Source: Candidatus Aminicenantes bacterium UBA6228 (GTDB taxonomy: Bacteria > Acidobacteriota > Aminicenantia > Aminicenantales > Saccharicenantaceae). From it: a stretch of DNA of 64,000 nucleotides. Shown one piece after another: positions 33,890-43,161 of the stretch. The DNA lies in assembly GCA_002441005.1 (NCBI GenBank), contig DJWO01000012.1:1-64000 (forward strand). Direction: 5' to 3'. Positions within the stretch are counted from its first letter, which is position 1, and the number at the start of each line of letters is the position of its first letter. Both the position numbers and the translations under genes were made by a program. The notes beneath the pieces are model-generated. The model saw nothing but the letters and a program-made list of their open reading frames with translations, ran no database searches and was not told where the DNA came from.

Positions 33890-36052
33890 TTAAAAACCCA
33901 GTTCCTTCATGACATTGGCTGCTCCTGAAAATTTTTCAGTGACGAAAAGAACATATCTGATATCAACACTAATCGACCGCTGCCATTCGGGAATAATGTA
34001 ATAATCACCAATAACGCTCTCATAGGTCATATCAAAGATAATCCCGACCTGTTCGCCTTTAGCATTAAGAGTGGGCGAGCCAGAATTACCACCGGTGACG
34101 TTAGTCGTATTAAGAAAACAAGCAGGCACATCCTTAAACAGTGGATCCTCAAAACGGCCAAAATCACGCTGACGGTAAAGCTCTTTGAGTTTAGCTGGAA
34201 CCCGGAACGGTTCGACTCCGGTCTCTTTTTCCATGACTCCTTTAAGAGTCGTAATAGGCTTATAAAAGACTGCATCTCGCGGACTATAGCCTTCAACCAG
34301 GCCATAGGTAAAGCGGATAGTGCTATTAGCGTCAGGCGACAGTTTTCCGCCCTTCATCTCGAGCAGGGCTGCTTCATAAGTCTTTTTAATGTCCTGCTCT
34401 TCCTGACTCCAGGCTTTGCTTTCCTCCCGCACGACCTTCAGCTCTTTTTCCAGGTCAGCGGCCAGCAGGATAAAAGGATCATTGGTCTTAAGCAGTTCAG
34501 CTGGCTTAAGCTGGAGAAAGGCCAGCCTTTTTTCTGGCGAACCAAGTTGAGTTCGCTGGTAGAGCTGATCAACATAATCGTCTATAGCTTTTTCTGAGCC
34601 CTGAGCCATCAACTGCCGGAAAGCAGCCGGGATTTTTTCGGCTGGCAGGCTCATCATTTTTTTCAGCTGATGCTTAAAAAATTCCCGGTCGGTCTCAAAG
34701 ACATAGCTCCGTTCAGCCAGCTGAATTCGCTGCTTGATGTAAGGGAAGTTGCGATCCTGATAAGCAGACTCACGGTCTTTATCGGGTTTCTGCCGCTCAT
34801 TAACTGTCCGGTAAATGGTGTAAGCCTGAGAGAGAACAGTTGAGCCAAAATAAGGGCTTATAATACTGCTCAGTAACTCGTTCTTGGCGGCATAACCTTC
34901 ATAACGCTTCATAAAATCAGCCATCTGGACCAGAACCTGCCCGTACTTTGTCTGGCGTTCAGGAGAGAGATTTACCCAGCTCATAAACTCCTTTTCCTGT
35001 TCTTTTTTCTTTGCAATTAGATCAATTTTCTTCATACCTTCGACTTTGCCTTCCATATTTTTCAAGGAATTATAGAGGCCTTTGAGCATACCGGCATAGC
35101 GAATTTCTGTTTCCTTATCACTCTGACTGGCTTTTTCTATAAAGTTAATAATATCTTTGAATTCTGCCAGGCGCTTAACCATTGAATTTAAATCAAACTC
35201 AATCTCAACAGCCGTATAGTTGCGGTAGGTCCGGCCTGGATAACCCATTACAAAAGTGAAGTCTCCTTCCTGCAGGCCGGCCAGGGATAGTTTCAAAAAT
35301 ACCTTCGGCTGATAGGGAACGTTATCCGGACTGTAGTCAGTCCCAACTCCGTCTTTGGAAACATAAGCCCGCAAGAAAGAAAAATCACAGGTATGCCGGG
35401 GCCAGATCCAGTTGTCCACTTCCCCGCCGAAGTTGCCCAGATCAAGAGGAGGAACGTAAACCACCCGGATATCCTTAATTCTTTTAAAACGATACAGAAA
35501 ATACTGATTGCCGCTATACATGGAGGCAACTCTGGCTCTGATATCCGGCCCCTTTTTCTCGGCTTCAGTCACAATTTGATTAATGGCTTTTTCGATAGCT
35601 TCATACTTTTGAAGTGGAGTCATCTTTGGTTTGACCCTGGATAAAATCCGGGCTGTCACCTCTTCATAACCGAGCAGAATATCGGCCGTATAGCCCTGAG
35701 CCCGAATTTCTTCCGCCCGGGTGCTGGCCAGAAAGCCGTCAGTAATATAATCATGTTCTTTACTGGCCGCCATTTGAACCGCGCCGAAAGCCACATGATG
35801 ATTGGTGAGAATTAACCCCTCCTGGCTGACGAACTCTCCTGTCCCCCCACCTAAGTTGACGACGGCACTCATCAGACCCGTGCCATCCTGCCGGTAAAGA
35901 TTGTCCGGATTCATTTTCAAGCCGAGCTGCTCAAGGTTGAGCATTTTCATCTGGTGAGGCATCCACATGCCTTCATCAGCCAGAGCTGACCAGGGCCAGA
36001 GGATAAGCCCGATCAGCCAGAGCGAAATAAATAATCTGGTTTTAAATTTCAT
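33890..36052 (-). CDS. S46 family dipeptidyl-peptidase
   Basis: An exported serine exopeptidase of the DPP7/DPP11 family that releases dipeptides from N-termini. The ATG at 36052 follows GGAGGAGG, and starts a signal peptide (SLWLIGLILWPWSALA, cut near residue 25) and the mature MWMPHQM motif typical of S46. The catalytic His is in ILTNHHVAFG and the Ser in VTGGNSGSPTLN near the C-terminus; NFGGEVDNWIWPRHTCDFSFLR matches the family core. Length is about 720. Upstream in-frame ATGs are less likely starts. Specificity (DPP7 or DPP11) is not assigned. Confidence 0.9.
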   Translation of the reverse strand: MKFKTRLFISLWLIGLILWPWSALADEGMWMPHQMKMLNLEQLGLKMNPDNLYRQDGTGLMSAVVNLGGGTGEFVSQEGLILTNHHVAFGAVQMAASKEHDYITDGFLASTRAEEIRAQGYTADILLGYEEVTARILSRVKPKMTPLQKYEAIEKAINQIVTEAEKKGPDIRARVASMYSGNQYFLYRFKRIKDIRVVYVPPLDLGNFGGEVDNWIWPRHTCDFSFLRAYVSKDGVGTDYSPDNVPYQPKVFLKLSLAGLQEGDFTFVMGYPGRTYRNYTAVEIEFDLNSMVKRLAEFKDIINFIEKASQSDKETEIRYAGMLKGLYNSLKNMEGKVEGMKKIDLIAKKKEQEKEFMSWVNLSPERQTKYGQVLVQMADFMKRYEGYAAKNELLSSIISPYFGSTVLSQAYTIYRTVNERQKPDKDRESAYQDRNFPYIKQRIQLAERSYVFETDREFFKHQLKKMMSLPAEKIPAAFRQLMAQGSEKAIDDYVDQLYQRTQLGSPEKRLAFLQLKPAELLKTNDPFILLAADLEKELKVVREESKAWSQEEQDIKKTYEAALLEMKGGKLSPDANSTIRFTYGLVEGYSPRDAVFYKPITTLKGVMEKETGVEPFRVPAKLKELYRQRDFGRFEDPLFKDVPACFLNTTNVTGGNSGSPTLNAKGEQVGIIFDMTYESVIGDYYIIPEWQRSISVDIRYVLFVTEKFSGAANVMKELGF

Positions 36053-36364
36053 AATGACCTCCTCCATTATATCTACGGATAAACTTAAGCCTGAGTTCAT
36101 CTATCTAATATTTCCTTTGGCTTTCACCTGCCCGCCCGGCTTCTTAGCCCTGACTCGAAACCAGCCCTTTTTAATATCATTAATCCGGTTGTCTCAATTT
36201 CAGCTCAGCCAGACAGCTTCTGGTCAGAGCTGGAGAAGAGATGATAATATTCAAAATTGTCTATTTATTCAACTATGATGGCTCTTTTTCTGACCGGGTC
36301 CTAATCTTTAAAGGCTAAAAAAATGTTAAAATAGTTAATTATGGCCAGTATTCAGGAGAGCAAA
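36053..36364. other. Divergent promoter region, S46 peptidase / asparaginase
   Basis: 312 bp between two divergent genes. It holds a nested hairpin (CAGCTC/GAGCTG outside, CCAGA/TCTGG inside, 36201-36232) and a plus-strand TAAAAT at 36327-36332 that would serve the asparaginase gene. No repeat or RNA gene was recognised. Confidence 0.4.
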
Positions 36365-37342
36365 ATGGTAGATAGGAAAAAAGTTCTGGTCCTGTTCTGC
36401 GGCGGGACGATTGTTATGGAAGAAAAACGGGATGGCTCTCTGGCGGTGCCGGACAGCCAGGATTCAGCCATCAGTATCCTCAAAAATGTTGAGCCCAAGC
36501 TGAGTTCCATTGCTGACTATGACATTGAATTTATTGCCAATATTGACAGCACCAATATCAGGCCGGCCGACTGGGATAAGATCCTTTACCAGATAAAAGA
36601 AAAATATCAAAACTATGATGGCTTTGTTATCACTCACGGAACAGACACCATGGCCTATACCGCTGCCGCTCTGAGTGTCGCCATTAAAGGCCTGGGCAAG
36701 CCAGTTATTTTGACCGGCAGCCAGATTCCAGGTGAAAAAATCGAAAGTGACGCCCGCCGGAATCTGACCAATGCTTTCCGGGTAGCCATCATGGATATTT
36801 CAGGAGTATTCATTGTCTTTGATGAAAGAATAATTCTCGGCTCAAGGGCCAGTAAAGCTTCCGAGTCGAAGCTCGATGCCTTTCAGAGTATTAACAGTGA
36901 AGATGCGGGTGAAATTGCCATCGCAATTAAAATGAAAGACTGGGTGAAAAAAAGAAGTCTGGAACCACCTGAAATTGAAATCTGGCCGGGTTTTGAGTCT
37001 GATATTTTTGTTTATACCTTGAGCCCGGGCTGTGATCCGGAAGACCTCGAATTTCTACTCAATAAACAGAAGATAAAAGGCATGATCATCAGGGCTTATG
37101 GAACCGGTAACATTCCTTATGGCTTTGAAACTTTTTTCCGGAAAGCTAAGGAAAGAAACCTGCCAGTCATTGTTACCTCGCAATGCCTTCATGGCCAAAC
37201 GTTGATGCACCTGTATGAGGTAGGCCGAAAGGCCTTGCAGTCAGGAGCAATTGAAGGCCATGAACAAAGTCTGGAGACCCTGTGCGTCAAATTGATGTGG
37301 GGACTAAAGCATTGCCCTGAACGGATTGAGAGCCTGATCTAA
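36365..37342 (+). CDS. Type I L-asparaginase
   Basis: Hydrolyses L-asparagine to aspartate and ammonia in the cytoplasm. The catalytic Thr lies in LFCGGTIVM; the second triad element is in VITHGTDTMAYTA; LTGSQIPG and ASRASKASE-like text follow. No signal peptide, consistent with type I. The ATG at 36365 has AGGAGA just upstream and is preferred to the ATG at 36341, which stands almost at the predicted transcript start. It ends 3 bp from the convergent YfcC gene. Confidence 0.88.
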   Translation: MVDRKKVLVLFCGGTIVMEEKRDGSLAVPDSQDSAISILKNVEPKLSSIADYDIEFIANIDSTNIRPADWDKILYQIKEKYQNYDGFVITHGTDTMAYTAAALSVAIKGLGKPVILTGSQIPGEKIESDARRNLTNAFRVAIMDISGVFIVFDERIILGSRASKASESKLDAFQSINSEDAGEIAIAIKMKDWVKKRSLEPPEIEIWPGFESDIFVYTLSPGCDPEDLEFLLNKQKIKGMIIRAYGTGNIPYGFETFFRKAKERNLPVIVTSQCLHGQTLMHLYEVGRKALQSGAIEGHEQSLETLCVKLMWGLKHCPERIESLI

Positions 37343-37345
37343 GAT

Positions 37346-38755
37346 TTAAAATGGGCCCCATTTGATCAGCACTGGCGGGATTAAAGCCAGCAGGCTCAAG
37401 ACTGAAAGAATCAGCATCAGCGGGAGAAACCACCTGGCCCATTTTTCCCAGGGGATCTTAGCCACGCCCAGGACACCCATGGTAACAGCCGAAGTTGGCA
37501 GGACTGGATTGATGACTTCACACAGCTGAAAAGCCAGAACTGAAGTCTGCCGGGTGAGGCCAACCAGATCACTCAGTGGAGCGATAATGGGCATGGTCAG
37601 GGCTGCCTGAGCAGTACCGGAATGAACAAAGAAATTTATCACAGCCTGAACCAGGAATATTACCTGGGCAGTTAAAACCGACGGAACACCGGCAATGACA
37701 TTAGCCGCACCCTGCAACATAGTATCAAGAACCGCCGCTTCTCTTAATATAATGAGGATGGCCCGGCCACAGGCAATGATGAGCGAAACATTCATCATGT
37801 CTTTAGCCCCATCCAGAAAATTAAGAGCAATCGCTGATGGCTTCATCCTGGCCACCAACCCGGCTACCAGGCCGATGCCCAGAAAGACGGCTGCAATTTC
37901 TTCCATATACCAGCCCCGCGCCAGAATGCCATAAATCAACAGGCCAATTCCAGCGAACAGGGTAGCGATAATCATTTTCCCGGTTGTCCCCCATTCTGGC
38001 TCCCGGGTTGAATTATCCTGCTGGACAAGACGCCCCCGGTCAAGTTCATAAACTGGGCTAAGAGATGGGTTTTTCCTGATTTTCTCGGCATAAATCATGA
38101 CAAAACCGATGGCTACAGCCGTCATGATTAACCATAAGATAAGCCGGTAGCCCAGCCCGGAGTAAAGCGGTAACTCCGCCAGTCCCTGGGCGATGCCGAC
38201 GGTGAATGGATTGAAAAAAGCAGCAGCAAAGCCAACCGCAGAACCAAGAAAAGGAATAGCCACTCCGACTATGGAATCATAGCCAAGAGACAGGGCAAAT
38301 GGAATAAAAATCAGGACAAAAGGAATTGACTCTTCGGCCATCCCGTAAACGCTTCCAGCCAGAGAAAAGATTAGCATCAGGACCGGGATAACCATGACTC
38401 TCAATCCGGGCTTCTGGCCAAAAAACGCGGCTAAGCGATGAATACCAGCATCGATTGCTCCTGATTTGGTCAGGATGCCAAAAGTCCCGCCGAAAATAAA
38501 AATGAGAATGATGATTAAAGAGGCATCCTCGAAGCCTCGAATTGGGGCAATCAATAGCCATTCCGGTCCAAGCCATTTTTTTTCTACCTGGTGATAGGTG
38601 CCAGGAACAGTCATCAGCCTGGCCTGGCCCTGAACCGTCTTCTCAGTCCGCTGGAACTCTCCTGATGGTAAGATCAGAGCCAGAAGATAAACTAAGATGA
38701 CCAGCCAGTAAATCAGAACCAGAGTGTGAGGCAGTTTGAAACTTTTTCTTTTCAT
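37346..38755 (-). CDS. YfcC-family carrier
   Basis: 469 residues with about 11-12 transmembrane helices. The start LPHTLVLIYWLVILVYLLALILPSGEF and the segment FFVHSGTAQAALTMPIIAPLSDLVGLTRQ are typical of the YfcC/DcuC-like group of basic amino-acid or C4-dicarboxylate antiporters. AEESIPFVLIFIPFALSLGYDSIVG is also conserved. It faces asparaginase, and may exchange amino acids or organic acids; the substrate is inferred only. Confidence 0.82.
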   Translation of the reverse strand: MKRKSFKLPHTLVLIYWLVILVYLLALILPSGEFQRTEKTVQGQARLMTVPGTYHQVEKKWLGPEWLLIAPIRGFEDASLIIILIFIFGGTFGILTKSGAIDAGIHRLAAFFGQKPGLRVMVIPVLMLIFSLAGSVYGMAEESIPFVLIFIPFALSLGYDSIVGVAIPFLGSAVGFAAAFFNPFTVGIAQGLAELPLYSGLGYRLILWLIMTAVAIGFVMIYAEKIRKNPSLSPVYELDRGRLVQQDNSTREPEWGTTGKMIIATLFAGIGLLIYGILARGWYMEEIAAVFLGIGLVAGLVARMKPSAIALNFLDGAKDMMNVSLIIACGRAILIILREAAVLDTMLQGAANVIAGVPSVLTAQVIFLVQAVINFFVHSGTAQAALTMPIIAPLSDLVGLTRQTSVLAFQLCEVINPVLPTSAVTMGVLGVAKIPWEKWARWFLPLMLILSVLSLLALIPPVLIKWGPF

Positions 38756-38922
38756 CTCTTTTTTAAACCAGTCAAAAATTCATTCCATTTTACCTGATTA
38801 GAACCAGAAGAAGCAAAGATTTTATAAAAATTGACCAGCTGGGCTTTTTAGATTTTGCTTTTTATTAAACTCCGGGAAAACCAGAGAAATTTAAAGGTTA
38901 GATCGCTCTAAAATTAAGGCCG

Positions 38923-39837
38923 TTAGCGAATAAAACTCTGGCTGATGAACTTTAAACCATCAAGGATGCCCGTTCGCCAGTAAGGCCAGTCATGGGCACC
39001 ATCTCTCATTCTGGCCTCATGAGGAATCTTCCGGTCGCGCATGGCCAGATGAAGAGTAGCATTGCCCTTATAAAGAAAATCATCGTCCCCGCAGTCTAAA
39101 TAAAACCTGACCGTTTTGATTTTATCAACAGGTAAAGTTTTAACCAGCTGGAGAGGATTATAGCTTTGAAAATGAGCGGTCAGCCGGTCTTTACCTTTAA
39201 GCCCGGTTCCATATAGCCTGGCAAACATCTGCTCATAAGTCTTGTCATCGGTGGCCATTATTTCTTCATCTGTCCAGACTGCCGGACTGAAGGCAGCCGC
39301 AGCACTGAACATCTCAGGATGGCGCAAAGCATAAATTAGAGTTCCCCAGCCGCCCATTGATAATCCGGCTACCGCCCGGAACTCTCTGGCCGCCCGGGTG
39401 CGATAGTTAGAATCAATATAGGGTATCAATTCCTTAAAAAACATATCTTCGTAGCGGACTTTACCCTGGTAGTCGTTGATGTACCAGCTAACACCCCCAT
39501 CAGGCATGACAACAATCATCGGGGGAAGTTCGCCGGCAGCCACGGCCCTGTCCACAATCAGATTCACCTGGCCGAATTGAACCCAGGCGGTGTCATTATC
39601 TGTGTAACCGTGAAGAAGGTAAACTACCGGATAGCGCCGGCTGGAAGTCCCGTAATCAGGTGGAAGATAGATGGTATATCTCACCTCCTGGCCAAGAATC
39701 TGGCTGGAGAGCTTCAGCCCTTCCAGAACCTGCCCGGCCGGCTGGGATTGTCCGGTTCCAGGTAAAAGCAGCCACAGGGCCACCACCGCCAGAAACAAAA
39801 ATATCCGCTTTTCCTTCTGGTTAATTATGTTCTCCAT
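38923..39837 (-). CDS. Exported esterase (alpha/beta hydrolase)
   Basis: 304 residues, signal peptide of about 32 residues (LFLAVVALWLLLPGTGQSQ). Alpha/beta hydrolase of the esterase D/feruloyl esterase-like group: VVYLLHGYTDNDTAW, then G-L-S160-M-G-G as nucleophile elbow, an Asp in YLDCGDDDFLYKG and the catalytic His in DGAHDWPYW. Such enzymes act on acylated sugars, on carbohydrate esters or on siderophore-like esters; the substrate cannot be given. Confidence 0.85.
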   Translation of the reverse strand: MENIINQKEKRIFLFLAVVALWLLLPGTGQSQPAGQVLEGLKLSSQILGQEVRYTIYLPPDYGTSSRRYPVVYLLHGYTDNDTAWVQFGQVNLIVDRAVAAGELPPMIVVMPDGGVSWYINDYQGKVRYEDMFFKELIPYIDSNYRTRAAREFRAVAGLSMGGWGTLIYALRHPEMFSAAAAFSPAVWTDEEIMATDDKTYEQMFARLYGTGLKGKDRLTAHFQSYNPLQLVKTLPVDKIKTVRFYLDCGDDDFLYKGNATLHLAMRDRKIPHEARMRDGAHDWPYWRTGILDGLKFISQSFIR

Positions 39838-40122
39838 GACTTTTCCCTCCTTTGTTTTTCAGGTTTTAACCTGCATCTTTTACCACAGGTTTACTTTTTT
39901 GGTATTATATACCATTTTTATCAGGTCAGCTATAAAGCCTTTAGTCTTAAAAAGCTGTTAAATTTGCTTACCTTGACCTGTGATCCAGGCCAGTTGCAGG
40001 CCCCGGCCGCATAGCCTCTCTCGCTTTTTAAATTTATCTTGAATTTTAGAATGGATACATTTATATTCTGGCTGTAACTTTTGAAGCGCGAGCGCAGTCA
40101 TTTTGGAGGAGGGCCTGGAAAG

Positions 40123-40665
40123 ATGCAAAAAGAGGTTTCCGGAGTAACCGTCGAATGTATCAAAGGTAACATTGCTGACCAGCCTGATTTTATGGCTATT
40201 GTTAATCCGGCTAATGCCCACCTGCGGCCAGGGGGAGGTGCCGCCGGAGCTATCCATGAGGCAGCTGGTCCTGGCCTCGAAGCAGAATGCCGGCCATTAG
40301 CTCCAATTGAACCAGGACAGGCCGTCATTACAGGCGGGCATAATCTGTCCAATAAATATGTCATCCACTGTCTTGGACCTGTTTACGGAGTGGATGAACC
40401 AGCCGAGGAGCTTCTGGCCAGTTGTTACCGGCAGGCTCTCAAGCTGGCTGAAGAACACCAGATTGAGTCCATTGCCTTCCCGGCCATCTCCACTGGCTTT
40501 TTCCGTTTTCCGATTGAGAAGGCGACCAATATTGCCATCAGGACTGTACTCGACCTGGTGCCCAAGCTCACTCAAGTTAAAAGGATCAGATTTGTTTTAT
40601 TTACTGACTCTGATCTGGACATATATGAGGCCACGCTCTCCCGGCTAACTCAGGGCCGGGTTTAA
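40123..40665 (+). CDS. Macro domain protein
   Basis: A 180-residue single macro domain that binds ADP-ribose or related nucleotides and often hydrolyses ADP-ribosyl esters. Landmarks are IKGNIADQ, then AIVNPANAHLRPGGGAAGAIHEAAG, then GQAVITGGHNL, and FPAISTGFFRFPIEKA. The ATG at 40123 is supported by GGAGGA and GGAAAG; a TTG upstream is less likely. Nothing nearby suggests a partner ADP-ribosyltransferase. Confidence 0.9.
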   Translation: MQKEVSGVTVECIKGNIADQPDFMAIVNPANAHLRPGGGAAGAIHEAAGPGLEAECRPLAPIEPGQAVITGGHNLSNKYVIHCLGPVYGVDEPAEELLASCYRQALKLAEEHQIESIAFPAISTGFFRFPIEKATNIAIRTVLDLVPKLTQVKRIRFVLFTDSDLDIYEATLSRLTQGRV

Positions 40666-40724
40666 CCCTGGTGGCCGGGGCAGGTTTTTCAGGTTGGAAC
40701 TGTTCTTCCCCGGTATTTATAATT

Positions 40725-41804
40725 TCATTGGCTCTGGCCTATTTCAATCAGTTTATAATCCTGGGAGCCAAGTCCTATTTTTTCTCCATGAGCCAGCTGA
40801 ATTGACCAATCAAGGTCATAACCCTGCCTGAAAGCGTCCAGGCCAGCTGCCTGGTTAACCAGATCAATCGAGGCCCGGTCTATGGCCACCGGATCAAATG
40901 AGCCGGCTATCCCGACATCAGGGACAAATCCTGTCTGGTTCCTGGCCAGGCAGTCGCAGTCCTTGGTCACCTGCAGGATAAAATTGAGAAAACAAATTTT
41001 TGGCTGGAAATGATTCTTCACCGACAGAGCATATTCAGCCATTTTTTCCTGAAGCCGCCGGGAATCCTCATCCCATCTCATTTTAATGGCTCCAAACCGG
41101 CAGACAACCAGGCATTCTCCACAGCCGATACATTTTTCGTCATCAATAACCACCTGATTCTGGATCTGCTTGACAGCCTCAGCCGGGCAATAATCAAGGC
41201 AGACTCCGCAGTTCCGGCATTGCTTGCCGCTAACCCGGGGATGAACGACTGAATGCTGGTCGAGCTTACCGGCCCTCGAGGCACAGCCCATCCCCAGGTT
41301 TTTAATAGCTGCCCCGACACCCGTCTGGACATGCCCAGTGACGTGAGTCAAGCAGATCATGGCCTGTGAACTGAGAAAAGCACTTGAAATGCGGGAGCTT
41401 TTAACCTGAGTCCCACCAACTTTAAGTTCCACTTTTTCCCGGCCGACCAGCCCGTCAGCAATGATAACTGGAATCCTGACGGTTTCTGGCCTGAAGCCGT
41501 GTTCCCAGGCCAGACGGATATGGTCAACCGAATTTGACCGGCGGCCGACATAAAGGGTGTTGCTGTCAGATAAAAAGGCCCGATTACTTCTCTTCAGAAC
41601 GTCGTCTATAATTCCGGCCAGCCATTGAGGTTTTATATGACCGGTATTCTTGTTCTCACCAAAGTGAATTTTAAGAGCGACAAAGTCTTCGGCTTCAATT
41701 TTTTCATTAAAACCAAGAGCCCGGTAAATGGCTAAGGCCTTTTGGGCGATAAGTTCCGGGCCATCATCCCGGCTGGCCCTTATAAAATACACTCCCTTTT
41801 TCAT
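40725..41804 (-). CDS. DUF362 protein with two [4Fe-4S] clusters
   Basis: 359 residues. The N-terminal half is the DUF362 domain (LKIHFGENKNTGHIKPQ, FLSDSNTLYVGRRS). Residues about 195-250 hold two ferredoxin motifs, CRNCGVCLDYCPAEAV and CIGCGECLVVCRFGAI. An additional Cys-rich piece near 283-290 (KDCDCLARN) follows. This domain arrangement is common in anaerobes as a predicted iron-sulfur or electron-transfer protein of unknown role. It is upstream of nothing obvious in an operon; the aminotransferase gene ends 64 bp away on the same strand. Confidence 0.85.
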   Translation of the reverse strand: MKKGVYFIRASRDDGPELIAQKALAIYRALGFNEKIEAEDFVALKIHFGENKNTGHIKPQWLAGIIDDVLKRSNRAFLSDSNTLYVGRRSNSVDHIRLAWEHGFRPETVRIPVIIADGLVGREKVELKVGGTQVKSSRISSAFLSSQAMICLTHVTGHVQTGVGAAIKNLGMGCASRAGKLDQHSVVHPRVSGKQCRNCGVCLDYCPAEAVKQIQNQVVIDDEKCIGCGECLVVCRFGAIKMRWDEDSRRLQEKMAEYALSVKNHFQPKICFLNFILQVTKDCDCLARNQTGFVPDVGIAGSFDPVAIDRASIDLVNQAAGLDAFRQGYDLDWSIQLAHGEKIGLGSQDYKLIEIGQSQ

Positions 41805-41867
41805 GCTTGACCTCGTGGTGTTACAAATAAATTCAGATAATCAGGACTTCTGTGCCGTCCCGCCGGT

Positions 41868-43019
41868 TTATCTTATCAGAAGCGACCGGACAGTTTCTAC
41901 CCCGTCGCCCAAAGAAACCTCACCACCCAGAGTGAGAAGCGTTCTTTCAATAGCATCAAAAGCAAAAATAATGTCTTCCCGGGTAAGATTCCCCATATGG
42001 CCCAGACGAAATATCTGCCCGGCTGTCGGCCCCAGCCCGCCAGCCACCACTACTCCCTGTTCATCCAATTTTTGTCTGAAAGCCTGATCATCAATTCCCT
42101 CTGGATACTTGACCACCGACAGGGTCGGAGCCAGACAGGTTTCATCGGTATAGATGGAAAACCCGAGTGAAATCAAACCGCTTCTAATGGCTGAAGCATA
42201 GCGTTCGTGCCGCTCAAAACGGTTTTCCAGCCCTTCTTCGAGAACCAGGCGGGTAGCTTCATAAAAAGCTCTGATTTCATTAATGGCCGGCGTGGAGAAA
42301 TATTTTTTTGGATTTTCCATAACAGGCAGCCAGCGCAAAACGTCGGCATAATAAGCTTTAACCCTGGGCAGCTTTTTCCTTTTTTCTATGGCTCTTTTTG
42401 AAAAAATATCAATGGCCAGCCCGGGAGGAGCACCAAAGCATTTCTGGGCAGCGGTCAAAATGACATCTATCCCCCAGCCATCAAGATTTTCTTTGATTCC
42501 TCCAGTGGCGCAAACCCCATCCACGATCAGCAGAGCTTCAGGCACTTCCTGTTTTATGACCTCAGAATAGAGCTGGACCGGGGCGCAACCGCCAGTGGAG
42601 GTATCCACGTGAGTGCAGACCACAACATCATACTTGTGTCTTTTAAGCTCGTTTTTGAGTTCACCGGCCATGACCACCTTCCCCCACGGGCTCTGGAGCA
42701 GGCGGTACTTTAAGTCAAAGGCCTCAGCCAGCTCTGCCATTCGCTGGCCAAAGAAGCCATGAGATATAATAAGCAACCGGTCGGATTCGGCCGTGACATT
42801 TAATAGAGCCATCTCCATGGCCAGAGTCCCAGCCCCGGCCAGGATAAAAGGCAGCCCGTCCCTGGTCATCACAATCTTTTTCATATTTTCTACTGCCCCT
42901 CGCATGGCTTCTTCCATCTCGGGGCTAAGATGTGATACCACTGGCCTGGCCAGAACCTCCAGAATCCGGCTGTCAACTGGGGTTGGCCCTGGCTGTAATA
43001 AAAGTTTGTTTTCTTTCAT
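41868..43019 (-). CDS. Class V aminotransferase (alanine-glyoxylate / serine-pyruvate type)
   Basis: A PLP enzyme of the AGT/SPT family, 383 residues. It starts with LLLQPGPTPVDSRIL, the family hallmark. THVDTSTGGCAPV and LLIVDGVCATGG carry substrate and cofactor residues (Asp167), and K193 in TAAQKCFGAPPG forms the Schiff base. The likely reaction is glyoxylate or serine transamination; close relatives act on phosphonates (AEP) or purine catabolites, so the substrate is not fixed. Confidence 0.85.
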   Translation of the reverse strand: MKENKLLLQPGPTPVDSRILEVLARPVVSHLSPEMEEAMRGAVENMKKIVMTRDGLPFILAGAGTLAMEMALLNVTAESDRLLIISHGFFGQRMAELAEAFDLKYRLLQSPWGKVVMAGELKNELKRHKYDVVVCTHVDTSTGGCAPVQLYSEVIKQEVPEALLIVDGVCATGGIKENLDGWGIDVILTAAQKCFGAPPGLAIDIFSKRAIEKRKKLPRVKAYYADVLRWLPVMENPKKYFSTPAINEIRAFYEATRLVLEEGLENRFERHERYASAIRSGLISLGFSIYTDETCLAPTLSVVKYPEGIDDQAFRQKLDEQGVVVAGGLGPTAGQIFRLGHMGNLTREDIIFAFDAIERTLLTLGGEVSLGDGVETVRSLLIR

Positions 43020-43104
43020 GTTTTTCTTCCTTCCGAAAATTGACCATGTTGTTTCCTATTTTTCTCTAACTGGTAGAGAAAATCAATAGCTAATCAATCT
43101 CTTA

Positions 43105-43133
43105 ATTACAACCATCACGGCTAATAGTATAAT
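43105..43133 (+). promoter_or_regulatory. Promoter of the YtcJ-like amidohydrolase gene
   Basis: ATTACA and TATAAT are spaced by 17 bp; GGAAGGAG follows before the ATG at 43162. Confidence 0.5.
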
Positions 43134-43161
43134 TAAACCAATTTATGGAAGGAGAAGCCAT

